NCBI GenBank assembly: GCA_021841725.1
Contig: JAKCEC010000014.1
Location: forward strand, 1 to 14,494
Length of the DNA stretch: 14,494 bases
Origin: Actinomycetes bacterium
GTDB lineage: Bacteria > Actinomycetota > Acidimicrobiia > Acidimicrobiales > RAAP-2
Reading direction: 5' to 3'
Both the position numbers and the translations under genes were made by a program. Positions 1 through 5,943 of the stretch are shown here, piece by piece; the stretch's first letter is position 1; the number at the start of each line of letters is the position of its first letter. Under the pieces are notes generated by a model, which did no database searches, was not told where the DNA came from, and saw nothing but the letters and a program-made list of their open reading frames with translations.

Positions 1-8
1 GTGAAACA
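1..8. other. Half parS site at window edge
   Basis: The window opens with GTGAAACA, which is exactly the right half of the parS palindrome. If the bases just before the window are TGTTTCAC, this is a third parS. An 8-bp match alone could be chance, but two perfect sites lie within the next 534 bases. Confidence 0.5.
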
Positions 9-135
9 ATGGCGCCTGGGGTATTCAGGCCCGCTGGTGACCTGGGTCGTCGGTCGCCGAGCTGTCCCCGGGACGAGCATGCTTAATCTTGTCAACCGCC
101 AACCATCTTCCATCTAGTCCCGGCTCCTCCTGACA

Positions 136-151
136 TGTTTCACGTGAAACA
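136..151. other. parS: parS site 1 (ParB-binding palindrome)
   Basis: The 16-bp sequence TGTTTCACGTGAAACA is a perfect palindrome and a perfect match to the bacterial chromosomal parS consensus. The symmetry extends two more bases on each side (134-153). ParB encoded at 1385-2311 is the expected ligand: it loads here as a CTP-dependent clamp and spreads along the DNA, and ParA then moves the complex. Confidence 0.97.
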
Positions 152-518
152 TGCGAGATGTTTGATCAGATGGATTTGCGGTGCTCTACTGGTGTCATCG
201 GGGCTAGTTATCCCTTCGACAATCGGCTGACGTGCGGCGCCGTACTTCGAGATGGATTTGGTTAGGCACCGCTGGTGAGTCGCCCGGCAATCGGGGTCGA
301 GGGTGGTGATGAAGGGTCGGGTCCGGGAAACCGGCGTCGATCGATCCCCTAGGCCTCTACCGAAGTCAACGAATTGGGGTACCGCTCCCCGTATCTCCTC
401 CGACACGGCCAACTGGCCGACGGGGTGGACAGCCGTGTGGTGAGGGGGTACCTCCACGACCACGAGGATAAGATCCCATTTACAGCGTGATCTGCGCACG
501 ACTAGTGTGGGCCACGGA

Positions 519-534
519 TGTTTCACGTGAAACA
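519..534. other. parS: parS site 2 (ParB-binding palindrome)
   Basis: This is a second perfect copy of TGTTTCACGTGAAACA, 383 bp from the first and 84 bp before the parA start codon. Its closeness to parA means ParB bound and spread from here could also affect parAB transcription. That regulatory effect is inference; the site identity is direct from the sequence. Confidence 0.97.
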
Positions 535-618
535 TCCCCACGAGACGACATGACATCCGCACCGAGGACTATCTTTGATTCGTCCGACGGTACGTAGTTG
601 TGAGCGGAGAAGAGGCAT

Positions 619-1392
619 ATGGCAGACGCCGCCAAGATGAGGATTTTTGCTGTTGCCAACCAGAAGGGTGGGGTTGGTAAGACCACGACCACCACATCCC
701 TGGGAGCTGCCCTGGCCGAAGCAGGTAAGCGTGTCCTCATCGTTGACCTTGACCCTCAAGGGAACGCCACCACGGGTCTGGGGGTAGACGGTCGGCGCTT
801 CGAGAAGTCGGTCTACGACGTACTTTTGAATGACGTGCCCATGGTGGACATCGTGGAGCCGACTGGTTTCAATAATCTGTTCGTGGCACCCGCCACGCTG
901 GACCTAGCCGGAGTCGAACAAGAACTCACCGCGGTCATCTCGCGAGAACTGCGTCTCAAGCGAGCTATTTCGTCGGTCGAAGGAGACTTCGACTACATCT
1001 TTATCGATTGCCCGCCCTCGTTGGGGCTCATCACCATCAATGCGTTCGCGGCGGCCACGGACATAATGGTCCCGGTACAGACGGAGTTCTACGCCCTCGA
1101 GGGCCTCACGCAATTACGAGCGATCATCGATCTGGTGCAGAAAAACCTCAATCCAGAGTTGCGGATCACCAAAGTGGTCTTGACCATGTACGACGCGCGT
1201 AACACGCTCTCTCAGGACGTGGCACTTGAAGTTCGACGTCACTTTGCAGAAGAATTATGCCGTACGAAGATCCCCCGCACCGTGCGGCTGGCGGAGGCCC
1301 CGTCGTTCGGTCAACCCATCACTGTGTACGATCCCCAATCCAAGGGCGCCAGAGCGTACCGTCAATTAGCAGAGGAGATCATGAATGGTTAG
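619..1392 (+). CDS. parA: Chromosome-partitioning ATPase ParA (Soj type)
   Basis: The 257-residue product is a ParA/MinD-family Walker ATPase that binds DNA non-specifically when ATP-bound and moves ParB-parS complexes. Visible motifs are the deviant Walker A KGGVGKTT at residues 16-23, with the signature lysine 16, the A' motif VDLDPQGNATTGLG at 42-55, and the Walker B region DCPPSLG at 130-136. There is no N-terminal helix-turn-helix extension, so it belongs to the short chromosomal (Soj) type rather than the plasmid P1 type. The start at 619 has a purine-rich AGAAGAGG a few bases upstream. A second in-frame ATG at 637 lacks such a site and would leave only eight residues before Walker A. 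The gene overlaps parB by 8 bp, implying translational coupling, and parS site 2 lies just upstream. Confidence 0.96.
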   Translation: MADAAKMRIFAVANQKGGVGKTTTTTSLGAALAEAGKRVLIVDLDPQGNATTGLGVDGRRFEKSVYDVLLNDVPMVDIVEPTGFNNLFVAPATLDLAGVEQELTAVISRELRLKRAISSVEGDFDYIFIDCPPSLGLITINAFAAATDIMVPVQTEFYALEGLTQLRAIIDLVQKNLNPELRITKVVLTMYDARNTLSQDVALEVRRHFAEELCRTKIPRTVRLAEAPSFGQPITVYDPQSKGARAYRQLAEEIMNG

Positions 1393-2311
1393 AAAGCCCG
1401 GTCTCGGCAAGGGTCTCGGGGCCCTCATCCCCGAAGGACAAGAAATCGTGGTCACCGTCGAAGAGACGGTCACGTCGGGACCGCTACGCCAGGTCCCGGT
1501 CTCGGCGATCAGTCCGAATCAATTCCAACCCCGTAAGGCCTTCAATGACGAGAGTCTGCAGTCCCTGGCGTCGTCGGTGCGGGAATTGGGTGTTCTCCAG
1601 CCCATCATCGTGCGACCCCTGGAGGGGGAACCCGGTCGATATGAGTTGATCGCCGGGGAACGTCGATGGAGGGCCGCGGGAATCGCCGGGCTCGAGACAG
1701 TCCCGGTCCTCGTGCAAGACGCGGTGAACGACCGACTCTCCCTCGAACAAGCCGTCGTGGAGAATCTCCACCGGGTCGATCTACACCCCTTGGAAGAAGC
1801 CGCCGCGTACCAACAACTCATCGATGAATTTGACCTGACCCACGAACAGGTGGCCCAGCGCGTCGGTAAGAGTCGCGCCAATATCACGAACACCCTTCGC
1901 CTCTTGCAGCTGGGCGAGACGGCCCAAGCCGCCTTGGCCCAGTCTCAGATCTCCGCCGGGCACGCGAGGTCGCTCCTGGCGATCAGTGATCCGGAGGCGC
2001 AGGCCACGATGGTGGCGAGGATCATTAAGAATGAGCTCTCGGTTCGCGCGACCGAGGACGCCGTCAAGGTCTTCCTCGAGCCCCGCACCCACGAGGTGCC
2101 GTCGGCCGCGATACCGGACATCACCGGTAAGCCGCCGCGGCTGCGCCCGGTCCCGGACGCGAGTGTGGCCGAGCTTGAACAACTGCTCGAGGACTATCTC
2201 AATACTCGGGTCCACGTGGACCTGAAGGGGAGAAATGGTCGCATCATCATCGATTTCGCCGACCTAGACGACCTCGAGAGGATATATATCTCTATCTCTC
2301 AGGTGAAATAA
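1385..2311 (+). CDS. parB: Chromosome-partitioning protein ParB (CTPase clamp)
   Basis: The 308-residue product binds parS, loads as a CTP-dependent sliding clamp and stimulates ParA. Its N-terminus has a basic, glycine-rich segment (KPGLGKGLGALIP, residues 4-16), the usual ParA-stimulating peptide. The CTP-binding core follows, with QPRKAF at 48-53, LGVLQPIIVRP at 68-78 and the GERRWRAA box at 91-98. The family motif ENLHRVDLHPLEEA lies at 126-139, and a helix-turn-helix at about 152-175 reads parS. A C-terminal dimerisation segment of roughly 45 residues completes it. Length and domain order are normal for chromosomal ParB. The ATG at 1385 sits inside the end of parA, with AGAGGAG upstream. 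The partner parS sites are within 1.3 kb. Confidence 0.97.
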   Translation: MVRKPGLGKGLGALIPEGQEIVVTVEETVTSGPLRQVPVSAISPNQFQPRKAFNDESLQSLASSVRELGVLQPIIVRPLEGEPGRYELIAGERRWRAAGIAGLETVPVLVQDAVNDRLSLEQAVVENLHRVDLHPLEEAAAYQQLIDEFDLTHEQVAQRVGKSRANITNTLRLLQLGETAQAALAQSQISAGHARSLLAISDPEAQATMVARIIKNELSVRATEDAVKVFLEPRTHEVPSAAIPDITGKPPRLRPVPDASVAELEQLLEDYLNTRVHVDLKGRNGRIIIDFADLDDLERIYISISQVK

Positions 2312-2400
2312 CCTTCAACCTTCAAGATAACCCTCCTGTTGAAGTTATCCCCAAGTTGTGGACGAACCTGTGGGTTATCGCGATAATTGAAGGTTTTTTT
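2310..2400 (+). terminator. Probable terminator after parB with nested repeats
   Basis: The 5' arm AACCTTCAAGATAACC (2317-2332) pairs with GGTTATC (2373-2379) plus TTGAAGGTT (2387-2395), and seven T residues (2394-2400) follow on the + strand. The 3' arm carries a 7-bp insertion that forms a 12-bp palindrome, TTATCGCGATAA (2375-2386). AACCTTCAA also occurs at 2310-2318, as a tandem copy overlapping the parB stop. The T-run and pairing fit an intrinsic terminator for parAB, although the loop of about 40 nt is long. The gap lies between converging genes. The same sequence has DnaA-box-like words, so a second role is possible. Confidence 0.5.
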
Positions 2401-2447
2401 CTTATAACAACTGATAAATCCACCTCTGTCCCCTTATGTCGGGGTTG

Positions 2448-3386
2448 TTAACTGTGGAAAAAGTCGCGGATTGCTTGGGAAACAGCCTTGGCCAGGTGTC
2501 CGGACTCTTCGGGGGTCATCGCGGCGTGTTCGACGTGCAACGTCGTCATTTGGGTCTCGCGCAGGATGGGAAGGGCCATGCCGGTGACTTCAATCCTCAT
2601 CGCGACGTCGTCGCGCGAGACGGCGTTGGCGACGGTGCTGGCGAGCTGCTCGCCGCGGCGTGAATAAGAGTGGTAGCTCGCCCAGTAGTGCAGGTGCAGG
2701 CCACTCCAGTCGGACTGCTGGCTGACGGAGATGACACCGAGGGCGCCCGCCGCGTTGGCGTGGGCGGCCACTTGCTCCACCGTCCATCCGGCGCGTGACG
2801 GGTCGAAGTCGACGTTGGGGAGATGGCGCGCAATCACGGGGGCCAACGGACTGGGCCCCCAGACGACGAGGGGACCGTGTTGGGGTTGGCCAAAGCCAGC
2901 TCCGTCGCGCGCCTCGTTCACCAGGGTCCGGTCACCGCCGGGGGAGAAGCGGCGTAGCTCGTTCAGTGTGCGCTGGGTCAGGGTGCCGTTGGTCTCGAGG
3001 GCGCAGTTGCGCTGGAACTCACTGAGGGCCCGATCGAGCAGTGGTCCAAAGACACCGTCCACCCGGCCGGGATCGAAACCCAATTGCGAGAGCAGTACCT
3101 GCAACTCCGCCACGTCGTCGCCTCGTAAATATGGCTTTACCAGGTAAAGAAGTCGATCACCCAATCTCCAGCCCGCTTCGAGGAGTCGGGACCAGGTGGT
3201 CTCGTCGACGACGCCGGTGATGGCGAGGCCCCGCGAACGCTGGAACGCCTCGACACTGGCCTGCGTGGCGTCGGAGAAGGTGTCGCCCAGATTGTCGAGG
3301 GGCACGAGGCCGAGCGAGGTCAGCCGCTCGTGAAGTTCACGAACGTGGCGAGACGAGGCCCCGAGAGAAAGTGGTGTGGTGTCCAG
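2448..3386 (-). CDS. CwlM-like protein: two peptidoglycan-binding domains plus degenerate amidase domain
   Basis: About 312 residues. Two PG_binding_1 domains (about residues 8-70 and 85-145) are joined by WRLGDRLLYLVKPYLRGDDV, followed by an Amidase_3-like domain (about 170-312). Domain order and the position beside trxA, trxB and parAB match mycobacterial CwlM, reported to act in the cytoplasm as a regulator of MurA rather than as a wall hydrolase. No signal peptide is seen. The usual zinc motif DPGHGG is replaced by WGPSPL near 176-181, and SIHAN by SVSQQ near 220-224; one late acidic residue in VEHA (285-288) remains. Hydrolase activity is therefore unlikely. No ATG, GTG or TTG suits the first domain. 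The best start is CTG at 3386, 11 bp after the trxA stop and without a clear ribosome-binding site; the next GTG would cut into the domain. The protein is shorter than M. tuberculosis CwlM (about 406 residues). Confidence 0.85.
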   Translation of the reverse strand: MDTTPLSLGASSRHVRELHERLTSLGLVPLDNLGDTFSDATQASVEAFQRSRGLAITGVVDETTWSRLLEAGWRLGDRLLYLVKPYLRGDDVAELQVLLSQLGFDPGRVDGVFGPLLDRALSEFQRNCALETNGTLTQRTLNELRRFSPGGDRTLVNEARDGAGFGQPQHGPLVVWGPSPLAPVIARHLPNVDFDPSRAGWTVEQVAAHANAAGALGVISVSQQSDWSGLHLHYWASYHSYSRRGEQLASTVANAVSRDDVAMRIEVTGMALPILRETQMTTLHVEHAAMTPEESGHLAKAVSQAIRDFFHS

Positions 3387-3397
3387 AGATGACGACG

Positions 3398-3724
3398 TTA
3401 GAGGTTGGCGGTGATCTCGTGGAGGAGTGCACCCTTGGGCTTGGCACCCACCAGACGGGCGATGACCTCGCCGTTCTTGAACAGCAACAGTGTCGGAATA
3501 CTCATCACGGAGTACTTGGTGGCCGTGGCGACGTTGACGTCCACGTCGAGCTTGCCGATGACGAACCGCTCGGCCTGTTCGTCGGCGAAATCGTCGAGGA
3601 TGGGGGCAATCATCTTGCAGGGACCGCACCACTCGGCCCAGAAGTCCACCAGGATGGGCTTGTCCGAGGCGCCGACGACTTCGTCGAACGTGGCGTCGGT
3701 CAGCGTCGTGATCTTCTTGTTCAT
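3398..3724 (-). CDS. trxA: Thioredoxin
   Basis: The 108-residue product is a standard thioredoxin that reduces protein disulphides in the cytoplasm and is recharged by TrxB. The active site WCGPC is at residues 32-36 within the usual [12 protein letters not shown] context. The cis-proline is Pro77 in SIPT, and the [16 protein letters not shown] segment forms the last strands. Length is typical. The ATG at 3724 has a strong GGAGG five bases upstream. The gene lies 62 bp after trxB, so it may be co-transcribed or have its own promoter in that gap. The cwlM-like gene follows after 11 bp. Confidence 0.97.
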   Translation of the reverse strand: MNKKITTLTDATFDEVVGASDKPILVDFWAEWCGPCKMIAPILDDFADEQAERFVIGKLDVDVNVATATKYSVMSIPTLLLFKNGEVIARLVGAKPKGALLHEITANL

Positions 3725-3786
3725 GGCATCCTCCAGGTAGGGCGTCCAAGCACTCGTGGTGCGGGTACCACCTTAGCGAGGCGTCG

Positions 3787-4740
3787 TCAGTGGCCCTGCG
3801 CTTCGAGCCAGCGCTCGGCGTCGATGGCCGCGACGCACCCCGAGCCCGCCGAGGTGACCGCTTGGCGGTAGACGTGGTCCTGCACGTCGCCGGCGGCGAA
3901 CAACCCGTCGACGGAGGTGAACGAACCCGGTCCGGTACGGACGTAGCCGTTGTCCTCGAGGTCGAGTTGGTCGAGGATCAAGGTGGTGTTCGGGAGGTGA
4001 CCAATGGCCACGAAGATCCCGGTGACGGCGAGGACGCGCTCCTCGCCGCTCCGTGTGTCGCGTACGCGGAGGCCACTGACGCGGTCCTCGCCGAGCACTT
4101 CGACCGCTTGGGAGTTCCAGGCGAAACGAATCTTCTCGTTGGCGAACACCCGCTCCTGCATGATCTTGGACGCGCGCAAGGTGTCGCGCCGGTGCACGAT
4201 CGTGACCGAGTTCGCGAAGCGAGTCAGGAAGAGGGCCTCTTCGGCGGCGGAGTCTCCGCCACCCACCACCGCGATGTCGTGTCCGCGAAAGAAGAAGCCG
4301 TCACAGGTCGCGCACGTCGACAGTCCGTGACTCAGGAGCCGCTCCTCGCCGGGCACGCCCATCATCAGGGATTTAGCGCCAGTGGCGAGGATCACCGCGT
4401 CGGCGGTGACACTCGGTTCGTCACCGTCCTCACTCAACCACGCCCGGAAGGGCCGCGTCGTCGTATCGAGCCGTTGCACCTTGGTGACGCGCAGTTCGGC
4501 GCCGAACCGTTCGGCCTGGGCGCGCATGCGCTCCATCAACTCCGGTCCCGAGAGGGCCTCGGGAAAACCCGGGAAATTCTCGATGTCGGTGGTGAGCATC
4601 AACTGCCCGCCGGGTTGATCGGTGGTCGAGGACGGCTCTCCCTCGATGACCAGGGGACGCAACTGGGCTCGACCGGCGTAGATCGCCGCGGTCAATCCCG
4701 CGGGGCCGGAGCCGATGATGAGGACGCGGGTGTGGGTCAC
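3787..4740 (-). CDS. trxB: Thioredoxin-disulphide reductase
   Basis: The 317-residue FAD/NADPH flavoenzyme reduces thioredoxin. The sequence shows the FAD dinucleotide fold GSGPAG at 10-15, the redox-active CATC at 143-146, the NADPH-binding GGGDSAAE at 160-167, the NADP-type HRR at 183-185 and the terminal FAD motif GDV at 284-286. Length and order are typical of the low-molecular-weight bacterial enzyme. The start is GTG at 4740, preceded by GAGGA. Its GTGA overlaps the stop of the small membrane protein gene by 4 bp, implying coupled translation. Its substrate TrxA is encoded next in the same direction. Confidence 0.97.
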   Translation of the reverse strand: MTHTRVLIIGSGPAGLTAAIYAGRAQLRPLVIEGEPSSTTDQPGGQLMLTTDIENFPGFPEALSGPELMERMRAQAERFGAELRVTKVQRLDTTTRPFRAWLSEDGDEPSVTADAVILATGAKSLMMGVPGEERLLSHGLSTCATCDGFFFRGHDIAVVGGGDSAAEEALFLTRFANSVTIVHRRDTLRASKIMQERVFANEKIRFAWNSQAVEVLGEDRVSGLRVRDTRSGEERVLAVTGIFVAIGHLPNTTLILDQLDLEDNGYVRTGPGSFTSVDGLFAAGDVQDHVYRQAVTSAGSGCVAAIDAERWLEAQGH

Positions 4741-5057
4741 GGTTTCCTCAGTGCGACGGGCCGGCGTTTACGCCAGATCACCAGGCCGGCGCCGGTGGAG
4801 AGGGCGGAGACGACGAGGTACGTGATCCAGACGTGGTGGTCGAAGAAGTAGGTGGTCGAGAATCGCACGACGCCGATCACCAGGGCTGCGACGATCACCA
4901 GGGCGACCATCAGCAAAATGAATCCGTAGGCGATGAAGCGCCCCACGAGGAGAATCGGGCGAAGGACGCGGTCGTGCACCGCGTCCATTACGCGGTCGAA
5001 GTAGGCGAAGACGGTGTCGACGACGTCGGGTTCGCGTTGGTCGGGTCCGAGGCTCAC
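4737..5057 (-). CDS. Small two-helix membrane protein of unknown function
   Basis: The 106-residue product is not recognised as a named family. A soluble N-terminus (residues 1-38) with an amphipathic stretch (VFAYFDRVMDAVHDRVLRPIL) precedes a strongly hydrophobic segment (about 41-64) and a second one (about 77-95), with a basic tail WRKRRPVALRKP. The positive tail suggests that the C-terminus is cytoplasmic, and two helices would place the N-terminus there as well. The start is GTG at 5057, 9 bp after the degV stop, with a weak AGG upstream. The 4-bp overlap with trxB and the correct spacing support a real gene. Its place between degV and trxB suggests a membrane role, but no function can be assigned. 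Confidence 0.8.
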   Translation of the reverse strand: MSLGPDQREPDVVDTVFAYFDRVMDAVHDRVLRPILLVGRFIAYGFILLMVALVIVAALVIGVVRFSTTYFFDHHVWITYLVVSALSTGAGLVIWRKRRPVALRKP

Positions 5058-5066
5058 ACCTAAAAC

Positions 5067-5924
5067 TTAGTGGTGTTCCTCGTCGCGCGCTTCGAGCCAG
5101 GTGAGACCGATGAGTCCCGGACCACCGTGGGTGCCGACGGTCGGGCCCATGTCGGCGACCAATAGCGGGAATTCGGTGTCGAGGGAGGCGACGAGCGCGC
5201 TGAGGGCCGCTACCTGATGGGACTGGGCGTGGATGAGGGCGAGGCGCCGCAGCGGGGCGTGCGCGCGCGCCGTCGCGGCGAGGGAGGCGATGGCGCGCGA
5301 CGCGGTGCGCTGTCGTCCGGCCTCGGCGACGACGCCGTCGCGCAACTCCAGGAGCGGCTTGATGGAGAGGACTTGGCCGAGGAGCGCCTTCGCCCCGCCG
5401 ATGCGCCCCCCCTTGATGAGGTGGTCGAGGGTGTCGAGCATGCCCACGACGCCGACGTGGGCGCGCAGCGCGAGGGCGCGACGTTCGAGTTCGTCCAGTG
5501 ACGCGCCCGTCGCGGCCTGCTCGGCGATTTCGATGGCGAGGAGGCCCTGGGCCATGGATACGGCGAGGGAGTCCACGACGCGCACGTCGATGAGATCGGC
5601 CGCCGCCTCGGCGGCGACGAGGGCGGACTGGTAGGTCCCCGAGAGTGCGCTCGAGAGAGTGATGACCACGACCCCGTCGCACCCCTCGGCCGCCGCGGTC
5701 TCGTAGGCGGCCCGAAAGGCGCCCGGCGAGGGGGCCGCCGTCTCGGGTAACGTGCGCGACTGGGCGCAGCGCCGCCAGAACTCCTCGGTCGAGAGGGTCA
5801 CGCGATCCAAGAACTCCTCGTCGCCGAAACGAATGGACAGCGACACCATGGCGATCTCCAGGCGATCGAGTTCGCTCTGGGGCACGTCGCTCGCGCTATC
5901 GCACACGACTCGAATCTTCGACAT
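5067..5924 (-). CDS. DegV-family fatty-acid-binding protein (FakB-like)
   Basis: The 285-residue product matches the DegV family. Members bind a fatty acid, and in Firmicutes the FakB members present it to the kinase FakA. Motifs include CDSASDVP near the N-terminus, TLPETAAPSPGAF, the ITLSSALSGTYQSA loop, VDSLAVSMAQGLLA, LIKGGRIGGAKALLGQVLSIKPLLE and the C-terminal MGPTVGTHGGPGLIGLTWL. All are family signatures around the lipid pocket. I chose the ATG at 5922-5924 because MSKIRVVCDSASD is the canonical start and GGGGGTG lies just upstream. The frame stays open a further 18 codons into the end of murJ. murJ ends 19 bp upstream. No FakA-type kinase gene is in the window, so the ligand and partner are unknown. 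Confidence 0.92.
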   Translation of the reverse strand: MSKIRVVCDSASDVPQSELDRLEIAMVSLSIRFGDEEFLDRVTLSTEEFWRRCAQSRTLPETAAPSPGAFRAAYETAAAEGCDGVVVITLSSALSGTYQSALVAAEAAADLIDVRVVDSLAVSMAQGLLAIEIAEQAATGASLDELERRALALRAHVGVVGMLDTLDHLIKGGRIGGAKALLGQVLSIKPLLELRDGVVAEAGRQRTASRAIASLAATARAHAPLRRLALIHAQSHQVAALSALVASLDTEFPLLVADMGPTVGTHGGPGLIGLTWLEARDEEHH

Positions 5925-5943
5925 CGTCACCCCCCGTTCGGCC

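Larger units (their letters stand above)
1..618. other. Non-coding centromere-like region upstream of parA
   Basis: No convincing gene is seen in these 618 bases. The open frames on either strand are short, and the longest one (minus strand, 140-562) reads straight through both parS palindromes and gives a low-complexity protein that I do not recognise. The region holds two perfect parS sites and a half-site at the left edge, so it looks like the ParB-loading centromere next to parAB. By comparison with other actinobacteria rsmG would be expected just beyond the left edge, but none of it can be recognised here. The G+C content looks lower than in the genes to the right. No tRNA or clear promoter was recognised. 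Confidence 0.6.

Noticed and set aside
1..117. Short plus-strand frame opening with GTG and ending at TAG
   Set aside because: About 38 codons, no similarity to a known tail such as RsmG, and the GTG is better explained as half a parS site.
140..562. 140-codon open frame on the minus strand between the parS sites
   Set aside because: It reads through both parS palindromes, has no recognisable domain or ribosome-binding site, and is of uneven composition; probably chance.
2405..2450. Possible minus-strand terminator for cwlM (TAACAAC with GTTGTTA)
   Set aside because: The stem is weak, encloses a long loop and is followed on the minus strand by A residues, not T.
3387..3749. In-frame extension of the cwlM-like gene through trxA as one long protein
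   Set aside because: The extra N-terminus is the shifted frame of trxA, very Arg/His-rich, with no domain; trxA is clearly the real product there.
3756..3771. Small hairpin GTGGT/ACCAC between trxB and trxA
   Set aside because: Only five base pairs with a 6-nt loop; too weak to call a terminator or attenuator.
3790..4851. 353-codon frame antisense to trxB
   Set aside because: Shadow of the trxB coding frame in high-G+C DNA; trxB has complete motifs on the other strand.
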